This document shows positions 1 through 5,614 of a stretch of DNA of 5,614 bases, piece after piece. The notes below the pieces were generated by a model. That model did no database searches and was not told where the DNA came from. It was given only the letters and a program-made list of their open reading frames with translations. Made by a program: the position numbers and the translations under genes. The stretch lies in contig DDCR01000075.1 in the NCBI GenBank assembly GCA_002335115.1, forward strand, positions 1 to 5,614. The letters run 5' to 3'. Every line of letters starts with the position of its first letter. Positions within the stretch are counted from its first letter, which is position 1. Origin of the DNA: Oceanospirillaceae bacterium UBA2001 (lineage in GTDB: Bacteria; Pseudomonadota; Gammaproteobacteria; Pseudomonadales; Balneatricaceae).

Positions 1-1151
1 CCCAAACCCGAGGTGTGCTGTTGCAACTCAATAATGCCCCCATTAGCGCCTTTGTGGATGGTGAAATTATTCTTGGCATCAAAGAAAACCTCTATTCAGT
101 GTTACGCGATATTATTTACCTGAGTAATAATTTACTGCATAAGGAAGAGTTGCGCACTGGCGCTGAACTTACCGCCTTAGTATTTCAAATACTACGCCAC
201 GCCCAAGCCCTCGCACCAAGGCGCAAGCCCAGTATTGTGGTGTGCTGGGGTGGCCACTCAATTAACACCATCGAGTACGATTACACCAAAAAAGTGGGTT
301 ATGAATTGGGATTAAGAGGGTATGACATTTGCACTGGGTGCGGTCCAGGAGCAATGAAAGGACCCATGAAGGGCGCTCACATCGCCAATGCTAAACAACG
401 GCGCCACGATTATCGCTACATCGGACTAACCGAGCCAGGCATTATTGCCGCCGAGTCTCCTAACCCCATGGTCAACGAATTAATCATCATGCCTGATATT
501 GAAAAACGCCTTGAAGCGTTTGTGCGACTGGGCCACGCTTTTATTGTGTTTCCAGGGGGAGTAGGCACCGCAGAAGAAATTTTGTATTTATTAGGCATTT
601 TACTTCACCCCACAAATGATGAACTCAAGGTGCCTTTGATATTTACGGGGCCGACCAGTGCGAAAGCCTACTTTGAGCAAATTGATGCCTTTATTGGAGC
701 CACTTTGGGGGCTAAAGCCCAAGCCAAATACGAGATTATCATCGATAACCCAAGTGCCGTGGCAATAGCTATCAAAGCCTATATGAAAGAGGTGGTAGAA
801 CACCGACAAAAAGCGGGTGATGCCTACCATTACAACTGGCAGTTGCACATTGAGGAGGATTTTCAACACCCCTTTATACCCACCCATGGCAACATGGCTA
901 ACCTGAAACTTGCAGCCAACCTACCCACTGCCAGTTTAGCCAGTAATTTACGCAAAGCCATGAGTGGCATAGTGGCGGGTAATGTAAAGACCTTCGGTTT
1001 AGAACAGATTCGCTTACATGGCCCCTTTCAACTCAAAGCAGAAGCAGAAATGCTGGATAAACTTGATGTCTTACTGAAAAGTTTTGTGGCCCAAGATCGC
1101 ATGAAGCTGCCTGGTGGCCAGGATTACACACCCTGCTACCAAGTTAGCTAG
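1..1151 (+). CDS. ppnN: Nucleotide 5'-monophosphate nucleosidase PpnN (YgdH), 5' end outside window
   Basis: Cytosolic enzyme that cleaves the N-glycosidic bond of nucleotide monophosphates to free base and ribose 5-phosphate; in E. coli it is stimulated by (p)ppGpp and takes part in purine salvage. The reading frame is open to the left edge (first full codon at base 3), and the first visible residues, QTRGVLLQL, align with E. coli PpnN at about residue 75. The GTG at 15 is therefore an internal valine, not the start, and about 75 residues are missing. What remains is the end of the N-terminal domain (DUF4478), the LOG/lysine-decarboxylase-like Rossmann domain with CWGGHSIN (243-266), CTGCGPGAMKGPMKGA, the NELIIMPDIEKRLEAFVR stretch and the signature PGGVGTAEE (552-578), and the C-terminal DUF3412 domain ending in RMKLPGG...PCYQ, close to the E. 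coli terminus. The three-domain layout separates it from short cytokinin-type LOG proteins. It converges on the glutarate operon and has no evident functional link to it. Confidence 0.95.
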   Translation, partial: QTRGVLLQLNNAPISAFVDGEIILGIKENLYSVLRDIIYLSNNLLHKEELRTGAELTALVFQILRHAQALAPRRKPSIVVCWGGHSINTIEYDYTKKVGYELGLRGYDICTGCGPGAMKGPMKGAHIANAKQRRHDYRYIGLTEPGIIAAESPNPMVNELIIMPDIEKRLEAFVRLGHAFIVFPGGVGTAEEILYLLGILLHPTNDELKVPLIFTGPTSAKAYFEQIDAFIGATLGAKAQAKYEIIIDNPSAVAIAIKAYMKEVVEHRQKAGDAYHYNWQLHIEEDFQHPFIPTHGNMANLKLAANLPTASLASNLRKAMSGIVAGNVKTFGLEQIRLHGPFQLKAEAEMLDKLDVLLKSFVAQDRMKLPGGQDYTPCYQVS

Positions 1152-1259
1152 AGGCTGATTAACTGCACCCATGCCTGGGTATTAGAAACCTAGCCTTGGG
1201 AAAATGCTCAGCCATGGTCGGTGACTAAGCCATTCCCTCAGCTATGACTTAAGCGAGCG
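1152..1259. other. Convergent intergenic gap with weak hairpins, no clear terminator
   Basis: This gap separates the 3' ends of ppnN (+) and the CoA-transferase gene (-). A short hairpin lies at 1167-1180 (ACCCA, loop TGCC, TGGGT), 16 bp past the ppnN stop, but no T-run follows it on the plus strand, so it is a poor intrinsic terminator. A 5-bp inverted repeat (CTTAA 1248-1252, TTAAG 1260-1264) overlaps the stop codon of the minus-strand gene. Three imperfect 10-bp copies of CTCAGCCATG occur at 1207, 1225 and 1237. Termination here may depend on Rho or on collision of the two transcripts; that is inference. Confidence 0.3.
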
Positions 1260-2489
1260 TTAAGCAATCACCTGAGCGCTTAATAAAGCGGTATATTCGG
1301 CCTCAGACATAGCCAACCAATCCTGCAATACCACTTGGGTATGCTGGCCTAACATCGGTGGCGCTTGGGTATATTGCAAAGGGGTGGCTGAAAGTTTAAT
1401 GGGGTTAGCTACACTGGGCACCTTGCCCAGTTGCTCGTGGTCTAAAGCAATTTTCATTTCTCGAGCTTGAATTTGTGGGTTATCAAATACTTCATCAAGG
1501 TTACATATTGGTCCACAAGGCACACCCACAGCATTGAGTTCAGTTAACCACCAATCAGTTGCCTGTTGTTTTAACAGCTGCATCAGCTTGGGTATCAATA
1601 GTGGCCGATTCGCCACCCGCAGGGCATTGGTTTGGTAGTGAGGATCAATAGCCAGTTGTTGTGCTCCAGCTACCTTACAGAATCGCTCAAATTGTTTGTC
1701 ATTTCCAACTGCCAAAATAAGGTGCCCATCTGCCGTAGCAAACGCTTGATAAGGCACGATATTCGGGTGAGCATTACCAAGGCGCTTTGGGTTTTGCCCG
1801 GTCGCCAAGTAGTTCATCGCCTGGTTAGCCAAACTTGCCACTTGCACATCCAGTAAGGCCAAATCTATGTGTTGCCCCTGCCCTGTGCGTAATTGATGGA
1901 TCAGAGCGCCTTGAATGGCATTTGAGGCATATAAACCCGTCATGATATCTGCTAATGCCACGCCCACCTTCATCGGCTCACCGCCTTCACTACCCGTGAC
2001 ACTCATTAAGCCCCCCATGGCCTGAATCATAAAATCATAACCCGCGCGATCTTTATAGGGCCCCGTTTGACCAAAGCCCGTGATGGAGCAATATACTAAA
2101 CGTGGATTGAGGGCGTTTAAGCTATTGAAATCTAGCCCATACTTAGCCAAACTACCCACTTTGAAATTCTCAATCAGCACATCCGCTTGGGCCACTAACC
2201 GCTTAATTAGATCTTGGCCTTTGGGCGTGGCTATGTCCACACACAAAGAGCGCTTACCTCGGTTAGCCGCTTGAAAATAAGCTGCCTCTGTCGCATCAGT
2301 AGCTCCATAACCAGCGGCAGCAGGCATATAAGGTGGGCCCCAAGCGCGAGTATCATCGCCCGTGCCAGGGCGCTCGACTTTAATTACATCTGCACCCAAA
2401 TCTGCCAGCATTTGCCCAGCCCACGGGCCGGCCAACACACGGCTCATATCCAGCACTTTAATGCCTTGCAATGGGGTTGTTATGGTCAT
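1260..2489 (-). CDS. gcdG: Class III (CaiB/BaiF) CoA-transferase, probable succinyl-CoA:glutarate CoA-transferase
   Basis: A 409-residue member of the formyl-CoA transferase/CaiB family, a normal full length. These enzymes move CoA between carboxylic acids through an aspartyl-CoA thioester. Visible family features are the N-terminal PLQGIKVLDMSRVLAGPWAGQMLADLGADVIKVE block (7-39), GDDTRAWGPP (44-53), ANRGKRSLCVDI (75-86), GYDFMIQAMGGLMSVTG (150-166), and VALADIMTGLYA, in which Asp181 occupies the expected catalytic position. The substrate is inferred from context: the gene starts 10 bp after the gcdH stop, as in the gcdHG pair of pseudomonads and like the human SUGCT glutarate enzyme, so it would make glutaryl-CoA for GcdH. 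The ATG at 2487-2489 has only a weak AGG (2499-2501 in plus coordinates, 9-nt spacer) that overlaps the gcdH stop, suggesting translational coupling. The family is certain; another dicarboxylate or branched acid as acceptor cannot be excluded. Confidence 0.85.
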   Translation of the reverse strand: MTITTPLQGIKVLDMSRVLAGPWAGQMLADLGADVIKVERPGTGDDTRAWGPPYMPAAAGYGATDATEAAYFQAANRGKRSLCVDIATPKGQDLIKRLVAQADVLIENFKVGSLAKYGLDFNSLNALNPRLVYCSITGFGQTGPYKDRAGYDFMIQAMGGLMSVTGSEGGEPMKVGVALADIMTGLYASNAIQGALIHQLRTGQGQHIDLALLDVQVASLANQAMNYLATGQNPKRLGNAHPNIVPYQAFATADGHLILAVGNDKQFERFCKVAGAQQLAIDPHYQTNALRVANRPLLIPKLMQLLKQQATDWWLTELNAVGVPCGPICNLDEVFDNPQIQAREMKIALDHEQLGKVPSVANPIKLSATPLQYTQAPPMLGQHTQVVLQDWLAMSEAEYTALLSAQVIA

Positions 2490-2499
2490 AGTAGATGGC

Positions 2500-3678
2500 C
2501 TAGTAAAAAGCTTGAATACCCGTTTGAGCGCGGCCTAATATCAAGGCATGAATATCGTGAGTGCCTTCATAAGTGTTCACTGCCTCGAGGTTCATGACAT
2601 GTCGTATGACACCATACTCATCACTTACCCCGTTACCGCCATGCATATCGCGAGACTGGCGCGCTACATCCAAAGACTTGCCACAATTATTTCGCTTCAT
2701 TAGCGAAATGAGTTCAACAGGGCAGTTGCCATCATCCATTAAACGGCCCATTTGCAAACACCCCTGCAGACCGATAGAAATCTCGGTTTGCATATCAGCC
2801 AGTTTCTTTTGCACCAGTTGGGTGGCCGCTAATGGCCGACCAAATTGACTCCGATCTAAGGTATATTGACGCGCCGCATGCCAGCAAAACTCAGCTGCCC
2901 CAAGAGCACCCCAAGCAATACCATAACGGGCCTTATTCAAACAACCAAAAGGCCCTGCGAGGCCTTTAATGGTAGGAAATAAATTGGCTTCTGGCACAAA
3001 CACCTGATCCATCACTATTTCGCCTGTCACCGAGGCACGCAAGGAAAACTTCCCTTCGATCTTAGGTGTGGTTAAACCATCCATGCCACGTTCTAATACA
3101 AAACCACGAATCACATCATCTAACTTCGCCCACACCACCATCACATCCGCAATAGGCGAGTTGGTAATCCACATTTTTGCCCCCGTCAAGCGGTAACCGC
3201 CATCAACAGCCTCAGCACGAGTGCTCATACTGGCTGGATCGGAACCAGAATCAGGTTCAGTTAATCCAAAACACCCCACCCACTCACCACTGGCTAGTTT
3301 AGGGAGGTACTTCATACGCTGCTCTTCCGTGCCATAGGCATGGATAGGGTGCATTACTAAAGATGACTGTACGCTCATGGCTGAGCGGTAGCCGCTGTCT
3401 ACCCGCTCCACTTCACGCGCTACTAGGCCATAACTCACGTAATTAACGCCAGCACAGCCATATTTTTCTGGGATGGTAGCGCCTAATAAGCCCAAAGCTC
3501 CAAATTCGTTCATAATCTCACGATCAAACACCTCTTCGCGGTTAGCCTTCAATACCCGGGTGGCTAAACCATCCTGACAGTAATCTCGAGCTGCATCTCG
3601 AATCATGCGCTCTTCAGAAGTGAGTTGCTGGTCTAAAAAGAAAGGATCCTGCCAAGAAAATTCGGTACGCGTTGCCAT
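2500..3678 (-). CDS. gcdH: Glutaryl-CoA dehydrogenase (decarboxylating)
   Basis: A cytosolic FAD flavoenzyme of the acyl-CoA dehydrogenase family that oxidises and decarboxylates glutaryl-CoA to crotonyl-CoA plus CO2, passing electrons to electron-transferring flavoprotein. The 392 residues match human mature GCDH over long stretches: [17 protein letters not shown] (96-112), [17 protein letters not shown] (135-151), the ITNSP flavin-site segment (171-175), [16 protein letters not shown] (242-257), RNNCGKSLD (329-337) and [21 protein letters not shown] (363-383). Glu371 in TYEGTHD is the catalytic base, and Arg98 in GYRSAMS corresponds to the arginine that binds the substrate's distal carboxylate; both point to glutaryl-CoA rather than a monocarboxyl acyl-CoA. 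The ATG at 3676-3678 gives the usual bacterial N terminus and is preceded by GAGA (3686-3689 in plus coordinates) with a 7-nt spacer. It is first in an operon with the CoA-transferase and lies behind the promoter at 3730-3758. No regulator gene is adjacent. Confidence 0.97.
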   Translation of the reverse strand: MATRTEFSWQDPFFLDQQLTSEERMIRDAARDYCQDGLATRVLKANREEVFDREIMNEFGALGLLGATIPEKYGCAGVNYVSYGLVAREVERVDSGYRSAMSVQSSLVMHPIHAYGTEEQRMKYLPKLASGEWVGCFGLTEPDSGSDPASMSTRAEAVDGGYRLTGAKMWITNSPIADVMVVWAKLDDVIRGFVLERGMDGLTTPKIEGKFSLRASVTGEIVMDQVFVPEANLFPTIKGLAGPFGCLNKARYGIAWGALGAAEFCWHAARQYTLDRSQFGRPLAATQLVQKKLADMQTEISIGLQGCLQMGRLMDDGNCPVELISLMKRNNCGKSLDVARQSRDMHGGNGVSDEYGVIRHVMNLEAVNTYEGTHDIHALILGRAQTGIQAFY

Positions 3679-3702
3679 AATTAAATCTCATTGATGTAAA
3701 TT

Positions 3703-3719
3703 GCGGCTATTTAATCCGC
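3703..3719 (-). other. Small hairpin near the 5' end of the gcdH leader
   Basis: GCGG (3703-3706) and CCGC (3716-3719) can pair around a 9-nt AT-rich loop. It would begin about four bases into the transcript from the predicted start near 3723 and leaves the GAGA ribosome site at 3686-3689 free. A 5'-end stabilising hairpin is possible. A 4-bp stem is weak evidence. Confidence 0.2.
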
Positions 3720-3729
3720 CTTTTAATCA

Positions 3730-3758
3730 ATAATATCGCCATTAATAAAAAATGTCGA
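3730..3758 (-). promoter_or_regulatory. Predicted sigma70 promoter of the gcdH operon
   Basis: On the minus strand, TCGACA (plus 3753-3758) and TATTAT (plus 3730-3735) are separated by exactly 17 bp (3736-3752). Each hexamer matches the sigma70 consensus at five of six bases. The implied transcription start is near 3723, giving a leader of about 45 nt to the gcdH ATG. It lies downstream of the 4010-4032 terminator, so the glutarate pair appears to be transcribed separately from the valine genes. There is no TG extended -10. Confidence 0.6.
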
Positions 3759-3766
3759 CATTTTTT
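3747..3766. promoter_or_regulatory. 20-bp perfect palindrome over the -35 box, candidate operator
   Basis: The core TGTCGACA (3753-3760) is flanked by six A on the left and six T on the right, making a perfect 10+10 dyad. It covers the whole predicted -35 hexamer of the gcdH promoter and part of the spacer. A dimeric repressor bound there would block RNA polymerase; a LysR-type protein could also use it as an activation half-site. The flanking A/T runs add symmetry cheaply, but the 8-bp core is itself self-complementary. I do not recognise the motif as a named regulator's site. Confidence 0.5.
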
Positions 3767-3784
3767 TGAAAAATAAAAACCGTT

Positions 3785-3799
3785 TAAGTAGACCACTTA
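3785..3799. promoter_or_regulatory. 15-bp near-palindrome upstream of the gcdH promoter, candidate activator site
   Basis: TAAGTAGACCACTTA has six of seven complementary base pairs around a central A. Its centre (3792) is about 69 bp upstream of the predicted gcdH start, close to the -65 region where LysR-type activators usually hold their recognition site, although the spacing is not the canonical T-N11-A. In Pseudomonas putida the gcdHG operon is controlled by the LysR-type regulator GcdR, which makes such a site plausible. The assignment is inference. Confidence 0.3.
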
Positions 3800-3882
3800 T
3801 TCAATAGAAATAATGTAGATTAAGACGGTAATACCCGCAATGTGTGTTTTGGCTTAATATCAGACGCAGCCTAACTGCAGGC

Positions 3883-3937
3883 GTTAAGGGGCATGACTAA
3901 ACTAAAGTGAAAGCTGAACACTACAGTCATGTTTAAC
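3883..3937. repeat. Imperfect nested inverted repeat of unknown role
   Basis: Three nested complementary segments occur in register: GTTAA (3883-3887) with TTAAC (3933-3937), CATGACT (3892-3898) with AGTCATG (3925-3931), and AGTG (3906-3909) with CACT (3919-3922). The left side has an unpaired GGGG between the outer and middle stems, and the inner loops are large. It could fold in RNA from either strand or be a protein-binding dyad. No T-run follows on either strand, so it is not an intrinsic terminator. Confidence 0.3.
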
Positions 3938-4009
3938 TACACCCTTACTTACAAAAAAAGCCTTAAAAATGAGTGCCTGGCATAACGTAACTATTAAAAA
4001 TAGAAGCAT

Positions 4010-4032
4010 AAAAAAGCCCAGATCAACTGGGC
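4010..4032 (-). terminator. Rho-independent terminator, minus strand
   Basis: On the minus strand, GCCCAG (plus 4027-4032), loop TTGAT and CTGGGC (plus 4016-4021) form a perfect 6-bp GC-rich stem, followed at once by six T (plus 4010-4015). This is a textbook intrinsic terminator for leftward transcription. It lies about 227 bp past the mmsB stop and about 290 bp before the predicted gcdH start, so it should end the valine transcript, a separate short transcript, or both. The plus strand lacks a directly following T-run, so it is probably one-way. Confidence 0.85.
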
Positions 4033-4090
4033 ACAAGGGGTTTTACTAAAGAAAGTGTAGACCATTAGTTTTATAAAATATATTTTATTC

Positions 4091-4112
4091 ACTTTTAATT
4101 AACTTTTAATTT
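4091..4112. repeat. Two tandem copies of an 11-bp AT-rich unit
   Basis: ACTTTTAATTA (4091-4101) is followed directly by ACTTTTAATTT (4102-4112), matching at ten of eleven positions. The surrounding sequence (about 4070-4140) is almost entirely A and T. The period is close to one DNA helical turn, which could favour bending or binding of a nucleoid protein. It may also be simple low-complexity sequence. Confidence 0.5.
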
Positions 4113-4131
4113 ATTTGTCTCTTACTTTTTA

Positions 4132-4160
4132 TTTAAATGATCTGACGTAACCTTTGTCAA
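4132..4160 (-). promoter_or_regulatory. Promoter-like sequence ahead of the terminator (possible small-RNA promoter)
   Basis: On the minus strand a perfect TTGACA (plus 4155-4160) is followed after 17 bp by TTTAAA (plus 4132-4137), which matches the -10 consensus at four of six bases. Initiation would be near 4125, and the terminator at 4010-4032 would end a transcript of about 115 nt. The -35 box and spacing are good and the -10 is mediocre. In DNA this AT-rich, chance matches are common. Confidence 0.35.
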
Positions 4161-4258
4161 TAACTTTTATAATCATCCACCATAAGGAAACTCTATTTTA
4201 AGTTTACTAGTGTGCGACCGGTAGATCACAGTTTAACTCAACTTTATTACTGATCACG

Positions 4259-5164
4259 TTAAACTTTGTGATTGGCATAGTGTTGATAAATACTGGAGAA
4301 ATCTAGCCCCCCATGACCTGCCTCGCCATGTGCTTTAAATAACATGGAAGCTTGTTGGCCCATAGGCACAGAGGAACCAGAGACTTTTGCTGCGGCCAGG
4401 GCGAGAGCAAGGTCTTTGTTCATTAAGTCCACCATAAAACCGCCTTGGTAATCTTTGCTGGCCGGAGTGCCTTTCATGACCCCAGGCACGGGATTATAAA
4501 TTTCCAAAGCCCAGTTTCTGCCCGAACTTTTAACCATAATGTCTGATAACACCTCAGCATCTAGACCGTTTTCCATGCCCATGCGCAGAGCTTCAGCAGT
4601 GCCCGCCATCAACACACTCAAAAGCATGTTATTACACATTTTAGCAACTTGACCAGAGCCGACGTCACCTGCATAAAAGATGTTGGCCCCCATAGCTTTA
4701 AGTATGGGCTGCGCCTGTGCAAAAGCATCTTTTTCGCCACCCACAATAAAACTTAGAGTACCCGCTTTGGCCCCCGCTGTGCCACCTGAAACAGGGGCGT
4801 CAATAAAAGAAATACCAAGTTTTTGGGCTACAGCCCCCACCTGACGGGATGTTTGTGCATCAATAGTACTAGAGTCAATAACTAAGGAGTTCTTAGCTAG
4901 TAATTTTAAAAGTCCATTTTGCCCTCGTTCATCGCCTAGATATAGCCCCGCTACATGTTGGCCGGCAGGTAGCATGCTAATCACGACTTCGGCTCCAATC
5001 ACCGCTTCAGAAGCCGAACTAGCAGCAACACCGCCCAATTTAACAAACTCGTCCAATGCGACTTGAACTAAATCAAAGGCCGTCACTAAGTGCCCGGCCT
5101 TGAGTAGATTAGCCGCCATTGGACCACCCATATTCCCCAGCCCTATAAACGCGATTTTTGTCAT
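4259..5164 (-). CDS. mmsB: 3-hydroxyisobutyrate dehydrogenase
   Basis: An NAD-dependent cytosolic enzyme that oxidises 3-hydroxyisobutyrate to methylmalonate semialdehyde in valine breakdown. At 301 residues it has the family's usual length. The N-terminal Rossmann fold opens with IAFIGLGNMGGPMAANL and its GLGNMG nucleotide loop (8-13). DSSTID (97-102) and the substrate-binding DAPVSGGTAGAKAGTLSFIVGG (122-143) follow. GSGQVAKMCNNML (169-181) carries Lys175, the expected catalytic lysine, and the C-terminal helical domain has the conserved MNKDLALA (248-255). The ATG at 5162-5164 is well supported by AGGA (plus 5173-5176) with an 8-nt spacer. It lies 41 bp after the hydrolase that makes its substrate, on the same strand, so the two are probably co-transcribed. 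Related beta-hydroxyacid dehydrogenases such as tartronate semialdehyde reductase share the fold; the neighbour decides for the valine enzyme. Confidence 0.93.
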   Translation of the reverse strand: MTKIAFIGLGNMGGPMAANLLKAGHLVTAFDLVQVALDEFVKLGGVAASSASEAVIGAEVVISMLPAGQHVAGLYLGDERGQNGLLKLLAKNSLVIDSSTIDAQTSRQVGAVAQKLGISFIDAPVSGGTAGAKAGTLSFIVGGEKDAFAQAQPILKAMGANIFYAGDVGSGQVAKMCNNMLLSVLMAGTAEALRMGMENGLDAEVLSDIMVKSSGRNWALEIYNPVPGVMKGTPASKDYQGGFMVDLMNKDLALALAAAKVSGSSVPMGQQASMLFKAHGEAGHGGLDFSSIYQHYANHKV

Positions 5165-5205
5165 TTTTATTATCCTATTAATAAATCAATTCACGGTTAA
5201 CATGA

Positions 5206-5614
5206 TCACAGAAATTGGGCTGGCACCATATTGTTAGTACTAAAAAACTGATCAATCCATGCTTTAGGCGTAGTCTCAACACTGGTATAACGCCAATTAG
5301 GTGTTCGATCTTTATCAATTAATAACGCCCTAACACCCTCTTTGAATTCTCCCAAGCGGGTGGCGTTAACCCCCAGAACGTATTCCTGCAACAAGGCATC
5401 ATCAACAGTAGTGAAATTCATGTTAAACGCTCGATAAATCAGATGTAGACTAGTGGGAGAACCATGCTCCATGGTGCGTATGGCTTTGTCTAACCATTTG
5501 TCTCGCCCTTTTAATAAGCCTAAGCTAGCCACAATGCTGGCAAGGTCTGGCTGCTGCAAGGCCTCAATAATATGATGACGATGGCTATCTAAATTTGAGG
5601 TTTGAACTTTACTA
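5206..5614 (-). CDS. 3-hydroxyisobutyryl-CoA hydrolase, C-terminal part (start outside window)
   Basis: The frame is open through the right edge; its TGA stop is at 5206-5208 and about 135 residues are visible of an expected total near 360-390. The TTG at 5557-5559 is an internal leucine codon (context IIEALQQPD), not the start. The segment EFKEGVRALLIDKDRTPNWRY is the conserved C-terminal signature of the HIBCH-type branch of the enoyl-CoA hydratase family (ECH_2), which separates it from ordinary crotonases that end earlier. The enzyme hydrolyses 3-hydroxyisobutyryl-CoA to 3-hydroxyisobutyrate and CoA in valine breakdown, feeding the product to the dehydrogenase just downstream. The crotonase core with the oxyanion hole and catalytic acid lies beyond the window, so activity cannot be judged here. 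The adjoining mmsB supports the call. Confidence 0.85.
   Translation of the reverse strand, partial: SKVQTSNLDSHRHHIIEALQQPDLASIVASLGLLKGRDKWLDKAIRTMEHGSPTSLHLIYRAFNMNFTTVDDALLQEYVLGVNATRLGEFKEGVRALLIDKDRTPNWRYTSVETTPKAWIDQFFSTNNMVPAQFL

Larger units (their letters stand above)
3679..4258. other. 580-bp AT-rich intergenic region with regulatory signals, no convincing gene
   Basis: This gap separates the gcdH operon from the upstream mmsB operon; both are on the minus strand. Reading right to left it holds an AT-rich 3' flank of mmsB, a promoter-like TTGACA element, an 11-bp tandem repeat, an intrinsic terminator, an imperfect nested inverted repeat, two dyads and the gcdH promoter. The longest ATG frame I checked by hand (26 codons, plus strand, 3969-4049) lacks a ribosome site and crosses the terminator hairpin, so I do not call it. 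I see no tRNA, transposase remnant or divergent regulator gene. Confidence 0.7.

Noticed and set aside
15..17. GTG as a start codon for the first gene
   Set aside because: The frame is open upstream to the window edge, and the residues before it (TRG) match E. coli PpnN, so it is an internal valine.
416..887. Minus-strand open frames opposite ppnN (416-598 and 600-887)
   Set aside because: They lie antisense within a well-conserved gene and show no recognisable domain; they are shadows of its codon pattern.
1632..2848. Plus-strand open frames opposite the CoA-transferase and gcdH genes
   Set aside because: They overlap conserved coding sequence on the other strand and their translations show no family motif.
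3954..3982. Possible second terminator: a run of seven T on the minus strand after GGC
   Set aside because: The only pairing available is a 3-bp GCC/GGC stem with a long loop, too weak for intrinsic termination.
3969..4049. A 26-codon plus-strand ATG frame in the large intergenic region
   Set aside because: It has no ribosome site, its codons run through the minus-strand terminator hairpin, and the peptide resembles nothing I know.
3788..4064. GTAGACCA repeated at 3788-3795 and 4057-4064
   Set aside because: An 8-bp repeat is expected by chance in a region of this length, and the second copy lacks the dyad context of the first.
4168..4173. A perfect TATAAT on the plus strand
   Set aside because: No acceptable -35 hexamer lies 16-18 bp upstream, and there is no plus-strand gene downstream before mmsB, which is on the other strand.
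5557..5559. TTG as the start of a short 117-residue protein
   Set aside because: The frame continues upstream without a stop to the window edge, and the protein is the C-terminal part of a much longer hydrolase family.

Overview
The window looks like ordinary chromosome from a gammaproteobacterium of moderate GC. The main pointer is the first gene, whose visible part follows Escherichia coli PpnN (YgdH) almost to the last residue. The pairing of glutarate and valine breakdown genes fits an aerobic heterotroph; a marine lineage is possible but is only inference. There are no tRNAs, rRNAs, insertion sequences, CRISPR arrays or phage genes. I found no frameshifts or broken genes.

Layout. Bases 1-1151 (+) hold the last five sixths of ppnN, a nucleotide 5'-monophosphate nucleosidase; its start lies before the window. 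A 108-bp convergent gap follows. Bases 1260-3678 (-) hold a tight two-gene operon: gcdH (glutaryl-CoA dehydrogenase, 2500-3678) then, 10 bp downstream, a class III CoA-transferase (1260-2489) that is most likely the glutarate CoA-transferase. Together they would activate glutarate to glutaryl-CoA and oxidise and decarboxylate it to crotonyl-CoA, the last specific steps of lysine/glutarate breakdown. Bases 4259-5614 (-) hold mmsB (3-hydroxyisobutyrate dehydrogenase) and, upstream of it, the C-terminal part of a 3-hydroxyisobutyryl-CoA hydrolase that runs off the right edge. These are two consecutive steps of valine breakdown and probably the tail of a larger valine operon.

Between the two catabolic operons is a 580-bp AT-rich gap (3679-4258) without a convincing gene, and it holds most of the regulatory signal. 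It contains a sigma70-type promoter for gcdH with a 20-bp perfect palindrome covering its -35 box, a second near-palindrome about 36 bp further upstream, and a clear minus-strand intrinsic terminator at 4010-4032. A TTGACA-type promoter-like sequence on the same strand sits about 115 nt before that terminator, so a small RNA or a long processed 3' UTR is possible. No regulator gene is visible next to gcdH.

I did not find an undescribed multi-gene system. The best leads are the gcdH control region and the promoter-to-terminator interval downstream of mmsB.
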